This document shows, piece after piece, positions 1-6,003 of a DNA stretch of 11,025 nt. This stretch comes from an uncultured Lachnospiraceae bacterium (GTDB taxonomy: Bacteria > Bacillota > Clostridia > Lachnospirales > Lachnospiraceae), in the NCBI GenBank assembly GCA_902784025.1, contig CACZTF010000300.1, forward strand, positions 1 to 11,025. The letters run 5' to 3'. The position numbers and the translations under genes are program-made. How positions within the stretch are numbered: position 1 is the stretch's first letter; each line of letters opens with the position of its first letter. The notes beneath the pieces were generated by a model that was not told the origin of the DNA, did not search any database, and saw only the letters and a program-made list of their open reading frames with translations.

Positions 1-156
1 ATAATAATACCAAGCATCGTGTTTGCGCTTATGAACGCCAGACTGATACCGAAACGATATAAGTCAGCAAAAAAATTGCCCGGCAGTTCCACAGCCGGTA
101 CAATTTCAGACTCCGGACTTAATCTTAGGGCAAATAAAAATACGGATTCCAGATAA
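1..156 (+). CDS. 3' end of an unidentified gene, probably a membrane protein
   Basis: An open frame enters from the left edge in frame 1 and stops at TAA 154-156, leaving 51 residues. It begins with a hydrophobic stretch (IIIPSIVFALMNARLIP) followed by a basic, Ser/Gly/Asn-rich hydrophilic tail. That pattern fits the last membrane helix and cytoplasmic tail of a membrane protein. A strong terminator hairpin starts ten bases after the stop, which supports this being a real gene end. The family cannot be named from this piece. An ECF S component or another permease is possible, but nothing specific supports that. The gene is convergent with the methyltransferase at 209-1012. Confidence 0.5.
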   Translation: MIIPSIVFALMNARLIPKRYKSAKKLPGSSTAGTISDSGLNLRANKNTDSR

Positions 157-165
157 AAACTTCTT

Positions 166-210
166 AAAAGCTGATCCTTCCTCATGTGATGTGAGGAGAT
201 CAGCTTTTTT
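166..210. terminator. Bidirectional rho-independent terminator
   Basis: The left arm AAAAGCTGATC (166-176) pairs perfectly with GATCAGCTTTT (198-208). Inside it TCCTCA (179-184) pairs with TGAGGA (192-197), separated by a 2-nt bulge (177-178) and closed by a 7-nt loop. On the + strand the stem ends in a T-run (205-210), directly after the gene tail ending at 156. On the - strand the same hairpin follows the methyltransferase stop (209-211) and leads into CTTTTAAGAAGTTTTT. It therefore probably serves both convergent genes. Confidence 0.85.
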
Positions 211-1012
211 ATTTCTCTTTTGTCAGTATATATACCTTTCGCGGACTTCTTTTTCTTTTTTCTCCTGTCATTTTCTCCAAAGCTTTATCCTCTGCTTCCT
301 GTATGTCATCCAGGGTTATCACCTCCAGCACGGCATCATCTCTTTTCATAAATTCTTCAGGTGTTTTATCTCCTCTGACCATAGGCAGGCTGTTCAGGAG
401 TTCATCTGAAAACCATTGGGGGGCTTCATTACTTTCTTCATCCATCTTGTCTTTTTTTGACATCATGCCCGTCTTCTGTCCTGACATGTTGGAGGATTTT
501 CCGGTTTCTTTTTTATCGTCTTCATCATCATCGCTTTTACTTCCGTCTCCGGCTATTATAATAACCTTCCCTCCCGGCTTAACGACTCTGATCCAGTCAG
601 CAAGCGCTTTTTCAGGGTTCGGGAGCATCCACATCATCTGACGGTTAATGACCACATCAAAGCTGTTATCAGCTTCTCCAGTATCCTGTGCGTCACATAT
701 ATAAAATTCAGTGAGATCTTCCAGACCCTGTTCCTTTGCTTTTCTTTTTGCCCGGGCTATCATGCCGTTTGATATGTCAGAGCATTTAACATGATATCCG
801 AGGCTTGCAAGTCTCAGAGCTACAAATCCGGTGCCCCCGCCTACCTCAAGTATCTTTTCGGAACCGGGAGGAATGATATTTTTAAAAAAACTCATCCATT
901 CCGTTTCTTCCTCTTTACTCATTACACCGTGGAAGGGCTGTTCATCGTAATGGTCTCCCGTTGCATCCCAGAACTTTATGACTTCTTTCCTTATTGTTTT
1001 TTCATCCATCAT
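209..1012 (-). CDS. Class I SAM-dependent methyltransferase with a charged insert
   Basis: A 267-residue cytosolic protein with the Rossmann-type methyltransferase fold. Motif I is ILEVGGGTG (residues 54-62, SAM binding). The acidic end of strand 2 is SDIS (78-81), motif II is CDAQD (106-110), SFDVVINR is at 117-124, and the post-core VVKPGGKVII (143-152) is typical of UbiE/Methyltransf_11-like enzymes. The substrate is not predictable. The start at 1012 is chosen because AAGGAG sits about 7 nt upstream and the motif spacing is normal. The frame is open 33 codons further up, but that extension runs through the promoter and a terminator-like hairpin. After the core, residues 158-197 form a very hydrophilic insert rich in Asp, Glu, Lys, Ser and Met, then a helical C-terminus (from about 198) with a basic end. 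It is divergent from the ECF operon. Confidence 0.85.
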   Translation of the reverse strand: MMDEKTIRKEVIKFWDATGDHYDEQPFHGVMSKEEETEWMSFFKNIIPPGSEKILEVGGGTGFVALRLASLGYHVKCSDISNGMIARAKRKAKEQGLEDLTEFYICDAQDTGEADNSFDVVINRQMMWMLPNPEKALADWIRVVKPGGKVIIIAGDGSKSDDDEDDKKETGKSSNMSGQKTGMMSKKDKMDEESNEAPQWFSDELLNSLPMVRGDKTPEEFMKRDDAVLEVITLDDIQEAEDKALEKMTGEKRKRSPRKVYILTKEK

Positions 1013-1036
1013 AATATTCTCCTTGATCTTAATTTT

Positions 1037-1066
1037 TTTATACCCTTTTATCCTTGAATGATACAA
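1037..1066 (-). promoter_or_regulatory. Putative sigma-A promoter of the methyltransferase
   Basis: Read on the - strand: TTGTAT (-35, 1066-1061), an 18-nt spacer, then TATAAA (-10, 1042-1037). This places the transcript start near 1030, about 20 nt before the start codon at 1012. Each box differs from consensus at one or two positions. The short leader leaves room only for the ribosome site. Confidence 0.5.
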
Positions 1067-1067
1067 T
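1059..1067 (+). promoter_or_regulatory. Possible extended -10 promoter for the ECF operon
   Basis: TGATACAAT matches an extended -10 element (TG-N-TACAAT), with no good -35 at 17 nt. It would start transcription near 1074, about 100 nt before ecfA1 and immediately before the hairpin at 1085-1107. It overlaps the -35 box of the divergent methyltransferase promoter. Weaker AT-rich -10-like boxes also lie at 1122-1127 and 1134-1139, so the true start is uncertain. Confidence 0.3.
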
Positions 1068-1084
1068 GCTTTTTTATTATTTTT

Positions 1085-1107
1085 ATCCCCTGAGGGGGAT
1101 TTTTTTT
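1085..1107 (+). terminator. Short GC-rich hairpin plus T-run ahead of ecfA1 (possible attenuator)
   Basis: ATCCCC (1085-1090) pairs with GGGGAT (1095-1100) around the 4-nt loop TGAG, and T's run from 1100 to 1107. It has the form of a compact intrinsic terminator on the + strand. It lies in the divergent intergenic region, where no + strand gene ends nearby. It may be a leader attenuator of the ECF operon, an upstream insulator, or a protein-binding palindrome. Confidence 0.45.
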
Positions 1108-1173
1108 GCAATGCTATTCTTTATACTGAAGCATATAAGATTTGGTTACGATACTGTACAGGGGTTTACTTTC

Positions 1174-2013
1174 ATGGACACAAGTCAGAGTATAATAGAT
1201 GCGAAAAATATTACTCACTGCTTTGAAGAGAGCGATGAAGAAAGGCTTACCCTTGATGACATCACTTTTTCTGTGCGCCGGGGGGAGTTTATTGCAATAC
1301 TGGGACACAACGGTTCCGGTAAATCGACTCTTGCAAGACATCTAAATGCACTTATAAGACTGCAAAGCGGAGAATTGACAGTGGCAGGCTTTGATGTAAC
1401 GCAAAAGGATGATCTGTGGTCTGTGAGAAAAGCCTGCGGCATGGTTTTTCAAAATCCGGAAAACCAGTTTGTTTCATCAGTTGTTGAAGAAGATATAGCC
1501 TTCGGACCTGATAATTATGATTTTGATCCTGACAAAACAGACGAGATCATCAAAAGATCCTTGGCTACAGTCGGTATGTCCGGATATGAAAAAAAATCGC
1601 CGCATCTGCTTTCAGGGGGACAAAAGCAGCGAATAGCCATAGCCGGCGTATTGGCGGTTGATCCTGAAATTCTTATTATGGATGAAGCTACATCCATGCT
1701 CGATCCCGCAGGACGTAAAAGTATTCTTTCTCTTGCCCTCAGACTGAATAAAGAGCATGGAAAGACAGTTATTATGATCACTCATTATATTGATGAAGCT
1801 TTGGATTGCGACCGTGTGATCATAATGAAAAACGGACGGATTTTGAAAGACGGGGATATGCGTGACATCCTTACCGATACTGAAACTCTTGAAGAAGCCC
1901 GTATCATTCCGCCATTTGCCGTGAGACTTGCAAACGATTTAAGACGTGCCGGCGTCGTGATCGATGATAAAACACTTACCATGGAGGAGTTATCTGATCA
2001 GTTATGTCGTTGA
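1174..2013 (+). CDS. ecfA1: Energy-coupling factor transporter ATPase EcfA1
   Basis: A 279-residue ATP-binding subunit of an ECF-type vitamin or metal importer, cytosolic and bound to EcfT. In order: Walker A GHNGSGKST (44-52), Q-loop VFQNPENQ (91-98), signature LSGGQ (146-150), Walker B ILIMDEAT (166-173) with the D-loop SMLDP, and H-loop His204 in ITHYIDEA. DEAT in place of DEP is typical of the EcfA1 half of the heterodimer. The C-terminal extension (about 225-279) is the usual ECF ATPase tail. The start at 1174 gives the normal family length and has AGGGG 9 nt upstream. The frame is open back to 1054, but the extra residues would be hydrophobic and unlike any EcfA. First gene of the operon; its last 10 nt overlap ecfA2. 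Confidence 0.93.
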   Translation: MDTSQSIIDAKNITHCFEESDEERLTLDDITFSVRRGEFIAILGHNGSGKSTLARHLNALIRLQSGELTVAGFDVTQKDDLWSVRKACGMVFQNPENQFVSSVVEEDIAFGPDNYDFDPDKTDEIIKRSLATVGMSGYEKKSPHLLSGGQKQRIAIAGVLAVDPEILIMDEATSMLDPAGRKSILSLALRLNKEHGKTVIMITHYIDEALDCDRVIIMKNGRILKDGDMRDILTDTETLEEARIIPPFAVRLANDLRRAGVVIDDKTLTMEELSDQLCR

Positions 2014-2861
2014 AGATAGAAGATATCACATTTACATATGCAAAAGGCACACCTCATGAGACCAGGGCTATAGATCATATAAGTCTGGAGATAAAAGACG
2101 GTGAGTTTGTAGGGATCATGGGAAGAACAGGATGTGGTAAATCCACCCTTGTTCAGCTTGCTGACGGACTCCTGACGCCTGACTCAGGTAATATTTATCT
2201 TAACGGAGAGGATATTAATTCCCATGATTATGACCGTAACAGGCTCAGACGAAGCATTGGTATGGTTTTTCAGTTCCCCGAGTACCAGCTTTTCGAAACC
2301 ACAGTCAAAAAGGATGTGGCATTTGGTCTTAAGCATCATGATATTTCTAATGAACAAAAAGATCTTCAGGTCAAAGAAGCTATAGAGACCATGGGGTTTG
2401 ATTATGAGAGAGTTAAAAATATCTCCCCATTGGTTTTTTCCGGAGGAGAAAAAAGAAGGATAGCCATAGCAGGCATACTTGCCACCCGTCCGGAGATCCT
2501 TATTCTTGATGAACCTGTTGCGGGACTTGATCCTTACGGACGTGAGGCGTTTCTAAAACTGCTTGATGAGATAAACGAAAAAGGCACTACCATAATGATG
2601 ATCTCACATAATGCCGATGCCATATCAGAGCATGCAGACAGAGTTATCATCCTGAGGGAAGGACGTATAACTACTGATGGAAACGTTGTGGAAGTCTTTT
2701 CGGATATAGATGATCTCAGGAAAAATGATATAGGCATCGGTCAGGTAAATGAACTTATACTTTTGCTTAAAAAACGCGGCATGGATGTTCCCGAAGGAAT
2801 AACAAGATATGATGAACTTCTGGGATTCCTTGAAAGAAAAAATAAAGAGGTGATAGTTTGA
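2004..2861 (+). CDS. ecfA2: Energy-coupling factor transporter ATPase EcfA2
   Basis: A 285-residue partner ATPase that pairs with EcfA1 to form the motor of the ECF importer. Walker A is GRTGCGKST (40-48). The Q-loop is VFQFPEYQLF (88-97). The signature is FSGGE (145-149), a usual EcfA2 variant of LSGGQ. Walker B is ILILDEP (165-171) followed by VAGLDP, and the H-loop His is 202 (MISHNADA). The length matches the family. The ATG lies inside the end of ecfA1 (10-nt overlap). The nearest strong ribosome site, GGAGGAG at 1983-1989, is 14 nt away, so translation probably depends on coupling with ecfA1. Its stop TGA overlaps the TTG start of ecfT. Confidence 0.94.
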   Translation: MSLKIEDITFTYAKGTPHETRAIDHISLEIKDGEFVGIMGRTGCGKSTLVQLADGLLTPDSGNIYLNGEDINSHDYDRNRLRRSIGMVFQFPEYQLFETTVKKDVAFGLKHHDISNEQKDLQVKEAIETMGFDYERVKNISPLVFSGGEKRRIAIAGILATRPEILILDEPVAGLDPYGREAFLKLLDEINEKGTTIMMISHNADAISEHADRVIILREGRITTDGNVVEVFSDIDDLRKNDIGIGQVNELILLLKKRGMDVPEGITRYDELLGFLERKNKEVIV

Positions 2862-3649
2862 AGCATACACCTACATCACAATACTATCCCGGCGATTCTG
2901 TGCTTCACAAAATGCAGCCACTGACAAAGCTTATATGTTTTATCCTTATAGTTGTATCTGTTATTACAGCCTCAACCATACCGGAATATATTACAATAGG
3001 CGCATTTACGGTTATGATGATCGTTCTGACAAAGCTTCCTCCTTCCCAGTCACTGGGCTCTGTAAAAAGACTGTTTATTTTATTTATTGTTGTACTTGCC
3101 ATGAACCTGTGTTTTTACGGCCAGGAGGATACATGGATACAGTTCGGATTTTTCAAACCATCCATGAGCGGACTTTTACAGGGCATTAATATAGTAATTA
3201 GGATCATAGTACTTCTTATAAACGGGAATATCCTGGTGCTGACCACGGCGCCGCTTGCCCTTACCATGTCTCTTGAATATCTATTTACGCCTTTAAGGAT
3301 CTTCAGAGTGCCTGTTGACCAGATCGCTATGATATTATCTGTTGCGATCCAGTTTATTCCCACACTTTTTGAAGAAACCGATCAGATACGCACGGCCCAG
3401 ACCGCAAGGGGCGCCAGATTCGACAGTAAGAGCCTGAAGGATAAGGCTTATGCCGTGCTTCCGCTGCTGATACCAATATTTTTATCTGCATTTAAGAGAG
3501 CTGATGAGTTGTCTACCGCCATGGAGGCAAGAGGCTACAGGGTGAATCACAAAAGACGGAGAAAAAAGAAGGTTCCCATGCAGAGAAGAGATTATATATC
3601 ACTTATCATATGCTCTGCGTTGTGTGCGGTTATGATATTTGTAAGGTAA
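2858..3649 (+). CDS. ecfT: Energy-coupling factor transmembrane protein EcfT
   Basis: A 263-residue integral membrane scaffold that links the two ATPases to exchangeable substrate-binding S components. The N-terminus YYPGDSVLHKMQPLTKL is the family signature. Hydrophobic membrane segments lie at about 24-58, 69-84, 105-130 and 155-170, with a last one at 245-262. The two coupling-helix motifs with the conserved Ala-Arg-Gly core are present: TARGAR (182-187) and EARGYR (223-228). The start is TTG at 2858, overlapping the ecfA2 stop as TTGA. GAGGTGAT seven bases upstream is a very good ribosome site and decides the start. A basic patch (HKRRRKKK, 231-238) precedes the last helix. No S component gene follows. 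Confidence 0.93.
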   Translation: MKHTPTSQYYPGDSVLHKMQPLTKLICFILIVVSVITASTIPEYITIGAFTVMMIVLTKLPPSQSLGSVKRLFILFIVVLAMNLCFYGQEDTWIQFGFFKPSMSGLLQGINIVIRIIVLLINGNILVLTTAPLALTMSLEYLFTPLRIFRVPVDQIAMILSVAIQFIPTLFEETDQIRTAQTARGARFDSKSLKDKAYAVLPLLIPIFLSAFKRADELSTAMEARGYRVNHKRRRKKKVPMQRRDYISLIICSALCAVMIFVR

Positions 3650-3673
3650 ATGATCAATGAAAAAGGAGTAAAG

Positions 3674-4258
3674 ATGAATAAGCTTGAGGTTAAAGAGTTT
3701 TTTGATAAACGGGCAGCTGACTGGGATAAAAACATGATACGAAGCACGGATAAGATACGCTCCATTCTTTATATAGCCGGTGTGCGCAAGGGTTGCGATG
3801 TGCTGGATGTGGCATGCGGTACGGGCGTGCTTTTTCCTGATTATAAGGATATAGGAGTAGGTACTTTGACGGCCATAGATATATCGGCCGAAATGATAAA
3901 GATAGCGCAAAAAAAAGCTAAGGATGCCGTATGTATCTGCGCTGACGCAGAAAATTATGATTTTAACAGACTTTTTGACTGTATCGTCATATATGACGCT
4001 TCACCGCATTTTGTGGATATAGAGATGATGATAAGCCGTCTGTCCGGATATCTGAAATACGGTGGAAAGCTTACCATTGCCCACAGCATGGGGCCTCTGG
4101 ATCTTGACAGGCATCACTCCGGTGTCAGGCATGTTTCCCATGTTGCGTTAAGCGCTGAAGAACTGCGTGACATTTTTTCAAAATATCTCAAGGTTGCAGC
4201 CGTGATATCTGATGAAGATATGTATCAGGTTACGGGGATATGTATGTCCAAAGTGTAA
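3674..4258 (+). CDS. Class I SAM-dependent methyltransferase, last gene of the ECF operon
   Basis: A 194-residue cytosolic methyltransferase. The N-terminal helix VKEFFDKRAADWDKN is typical of small Methyltransf_11/25 proteins. Motif I is VLDVACGTG (43-51), strand 2 ends in AIDIS (67-71), CADAEN (89-94) is motif II, and FDCIVIYDASPHF (101-113) is motif III. The segment after strand 5 (AHSMGPLDLDRHHSGVRHV, 136-154) holds several histidines, which could lie at the active site or bind metal. The start at 3674 is preferred over an in-frame ATG at 3650 because AAGGAG at 3663-3668 lies five bases before it. It begins 24 nt after the ecfT stop, so it is almost certainly co-transcribed. It is not closely related to the methyltransferase at 209-1012. 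The substrate is unknown. Confidence 0.87.
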   Translation: MNKLEVKEFFDKRAADWDKNMIRSTDKIRSILYIAGVRKGCDVLDVACGTGVLFPDYKDIGVGTLTAIDISAEMIKIAQKKAKDAVCICADAENYDFNRLFDCIVIYDASPHFVDIEMMISRLSGYLKYGGKLTIAHSMGPLDLDRHHSGVRHVSHVALSAEELRDIFSKYLKVAAVISDEDMYQVTGICMSKV

Positions 4259-4274
4259 GACCGGTACCAGTCTT
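4257..4274 (+). other. Weak dyad after the operon, doubtful terminator
   Basis: AAGAC (4257-4261) pairs with GTCTT (4270-4274) around an 8-nt loop that itself contains the palindrome GGTACC. No T-run follows (CCCCCATTTTCC). If it ends the ECF transcript it is not a canonical intrinsic terminator, and no better one is seen before 4413. Confidence 0.25.
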
Positions 4275-4323
4275 CCCCCATTTTCCTACAGTAAATTTAC
4301 GCCGTCCTGATCTCATATTATAA

Positions 4324-4352
4324 ATGACAAGTAATGTATTTTGGTGTAAAAT
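4324..4352 (+). promoter_or_regulatory. Putative promoter of the Big2/wall-repeat gene
   Basis: ATGACA (4324-4329), a 17-nt spacer and TAAAAT (4347-4352) form a credible sigma-A promoter about 60 nt before the start codon. The sequence just downstream (ATATATTATAGGATGAAT, 4353-4370) resembles the stretch after the promoter copy at 10960-10993 (ATTATAGGCGAATG). It may therefore be a diverged member of the same promoter family, although the A-tract and CGG core are missing. Confidence 0.5.
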
Positions 4353-4412
4353 ATATATTATAGGATGAATTTTTAAACAACTGCTTATTTAAACGAAACG
4401 GAGGTAATCAGG

Positions 4413-5837
4413 ATGAAGTTAAGAAAAAAGATTGAAAAGTTTGCGGCTATGGCAGTTGTGGCTGCATCGGCGGCAACAGCTGTGGCTGCACCTGTTGCAT
4501 TCACAGGGTCTCAGACTGTAATGGCTGATGAAGTAGTGAGCCTGAGCAAAAACTCTATTGAGATGAAGAGCGGCACTTTTGATATGCTTGTAGCAAAGGT
4601 GGACAGCAAAAATTTAATTGATAAGATTGTTGTCTGGGACAGCAGCGATCCGTCAGTTGCCAGAGTAACAGGCGGCATAGTGCGTGGGGTTGGTGAAGGT
4701 ACTGCCGTAATCACTGCCATGACCAGGGACGGTAAGTATATGGATAGCTGCAGTGTAGTCGTTACAAAAGGTGACAGCAACTTTACCGGTGAGATCATAG
4801 ATGATATTGTGGTCGGCGGTAAAAAAGCGATAAGTGATATTAAAGCTGTTGTGGCTCTTGCAAAGTCAAAAGTACAGTTTGTCATGGAAAACGAAAATGT
4901 AGCTACGATAAAAAACGGTGTCATAACTGCAGTAAAGGAAGGTACTACAAAGCTTTTTGCGGTAGCCGCAGACGGCACCAAGACACTTATAGGTACCATA
5001 AACGTTATAAAAGAAAAAATACCTGTCTCCAAAATAGTGATCAATGAAGTTGCAGCGACCATCAAAGAGGGAGTCAGCAAAAAGATAAATGCACTTATTG
5101 AGCCGGCTAATGCAACCGATAAGACTATCATATGGAGCAGTGATAACCCGGATATTGCCACAGTGGTTGATGGTGTGATAACCGGCTTAAAGTCCGGGAC
5201 CACAAAGATAAAAGCCATGACCCCGGACGGCAGTAAGATCGCAGAGATAATAGTAACTGTTGCTAAAGCTGTTGCAAAGGATGGCTGGGTAAAAGAGAAC
5301 GGCAGCTGGTACTATTACAGGATGGGAGAGGTATATAAAGGCTGGCACTGGATGACAGGTTCGGATGGTGAAAAAACTCCCCACTGGTCATACTTCGGAC
5401 AGGATGGAAAGCTGAGGACAGGATGGGTCAGACTGGATGCGAGTGACGGAGAATCTGTAGCCCACTGGTCATATTTCGGACCGAACGGCTGGCTGAGGAC
5501 CGGCTGGCAGCGTATGGGCACATCAGCAAATCCGGATGGCAATACACCTGAGCATTTCAGCTATTTCGGACCGGACGGGTGGCTTAGGACCGGCTGGCAG
5601 GCACTGGGGAAAGGAACCTCTAATCCTGACGGAAATAATAAAAAGCACTGGTCATATTTCGGACCGAATGGCTGGCTCAGGACAAACTGGCAGGTTCTCG
5701 GCGAGGGCACATCTAATCCCGACGGAAACAATCCTGCACATAATTCATACTTCGGCAGTAACGGATGGCTGAGGACCGGTAAGCAGACTATAGACGGAAA
5801 AGTCTATGTCTTTGATGCCAGGGGATGGCAGAAGTAA
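4413..5837 (+). CDS. Secreted protein: Big2-type Ig-like domains plus C-terminal wall-binding-like repeats
   Basis: A 474-residue exported protein. The signal peptide has a basic start (MKLRKKIEKF), an Ala/Val-rich core, and a likely cleavage after VMA (residue 38). Three Ig-like Big2-type domains follow: 41-118 (VVWDSSDPSVARV, GEGTAVITA), a more diverged one at about 129-199 (ENVATIKNGVITAVKEGTTKL), and 204-283 (IIWSSDNPDIATVVDGVITG). The C-terminus begins with a classical choline/glucan-binding-like unit (GWVKENGSWYYYRMGEVYKGW, 291-311). Five SYFG...WLRTGW units follow, to 454, and a terminal half unit. Such aromatic repeats usually anchor proteins to wall polymers or bind carbohydrate. The start has GGAGG (4400-4404) 8 nt upstream. 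No catalytic domain or LPXTG motif is seen, so it is probably an adhesin or structural surface protein. It appears monocistronic. Confidence 0.85.
   Translation: MKLRKKIEKFAAMAVVAASAATAVAAPVAFTGSQTVMADEVVSLSKNSIEMKSGTFDMLVAKVDSKNLIDKIVVWDSSDPSVARVTGGIVRGVGEGTAVITAMTRDGKYMDSCSVVVTKGDSNFTGEIIDDIVVGGKKAISDIKAVVALAKSKVQFVMENENVATIKNGVITAVKEGTTKLFAVAADGTKTLIGTINVIKEKIPVSKIVINEVAATIKEGVSKKINALIEPANATDKTIIWSSDNPDIATVVDGVITGLKSGTTKIKAMTPDGSKIAEIIVTVAKAVAKDGWVKENGSWYYYRMGEVYKGWHWMTGSDGEKTPHWSYFGQDGKLRTGWVRLDASDGESVAHWSYFGPNGWLRTGWQRMGTSANPDGNTPEHFSYFGPDGWLRTGWQALGKGTSNPDGNNKKHWSYFGPNGWLRTNWQVLGEGTSNPDGNNPAHNSYFGSNGWLRTGKQTIDGKVYVFDARGWQK
5280..5837 (+). repeat. Wall-binding-like repeat array in the first surface gene
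   Basis: Tandem coding repeats with consensus [T/K]GW..(LG.GTSNPDGN)..HWSYFGPNGWLR. Unit lengths are 27 (residues 309-335), 27 (336-362), 30 (363-392), 31 (393-423) and 31 (424-454). The longer units carry an extra loop around NPDGN. They are related to the CW_binding_1/choline-binding family by the Gly-Trp, Tyr-Phe and Gly-Trp-Leu-Arg positions, but are longer than the usual 20-residue unit. Confidence 0.85.
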
Positions 5838-5846
5838 GAAAATATA

Positions 5847-5878
5847 TTGACACACAAAAAAAAACGGATAATATATAC
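5847..5878 (+). promoter_or_regulatory. Promoter repeat copy 1 (ACGGATAATATATAC family)
   Basis: A perfect -35 TTGACA (5847-5852) is followed by an A9 tract and ACGGATAATATATAC. The -10 is TAATAT (5869-5874, spacer 16) or TATATA (5872-5877, spacer 19), giving a start near 5881-5884. It lies ten bases after the stop of the first surface gene. It is nearly identical to the copy at 7602. Downstream lie only a probable gene remnant and then the FHA protein at 6252. Confidence 0.7.
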
Positions 5879-5951
5879 ACTATAAGGTTAGCAATAATCC
5901 TCTTTGTCTGTAGGGAAATGTTACCGGGTGTATATATGATTCCGTTTTTTT
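5858..5951 (+). terminator. Long inverted repeat overlapping the promoter, ending in a T-tract
   Basis: The left arm (5858-5880) is an A-tract, CGGAT and ATATATACAC. It pairs with the right arm (5928-5951), GTGTATATATG, ATTCCG and T7. Pairing covers 22 positions, broken only by one mismatch (5870/5938) and one bulged base (5941). The loop is 47 nt. For a transcript from the first surface gene this looks like a terminator (A-tract, stem, T-tract), although the loop is unusually long. The left arm coincides with the -10 region of the promoter at 5847. Confidence 0.55.
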
Positions 5952-6003
5952 GTAGAATTATGATTTTTAAGAAAAAGTACCACATCTGAAATGCGCGGAA
6001 TAA

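Noticed and set aside
1054..1173. N-terminal extension of EcfA1 by 40 residues from an upstream ATG
   Set aside because: It would add a hydrophobic, aromatic-rich stretch unlike any ABC ATPase. It spans the terminator-like hairpin and has no ribosome site. The ATG at 1174 gives the normal length and has AGGGG upstream.
2004..2013. Frameshift between the two ATPase genes
   Set aside because: The overlap is a normal coupled start/stop arrangement; both proteins are full length with complete ATPase motifs.
4511..5218. Long minus-strand frame of 235 codons opposite the first surface gene
   Set aside because: It is a shadow of the Big2 coding region: composition follows the + strand codons, and there is no ribosome site or family feature.
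5858..5951. Phase-variable invertible promoter flanked by inverted repeats
   Set aside because: The promoter core is inside the repeat arm, so inversion would leave the sequence almost unchanged. No invertase gene is near.
5847..5961. Miniature inverted-repeat transposable element
   Set aside because: The related copies at 7602 and 10960 show no right-hand inverted arm in the sequence available, and no target-site duplication is visible. A promoter duplicated with its gene explains the repeats better.
5918..5989. Small 23-codon reading frame starting at ATG 5918
   Set aside because: GGG is only three bases before the ATG, the frame lies across the inverted repeat, and the peptide has no recognisable feature.
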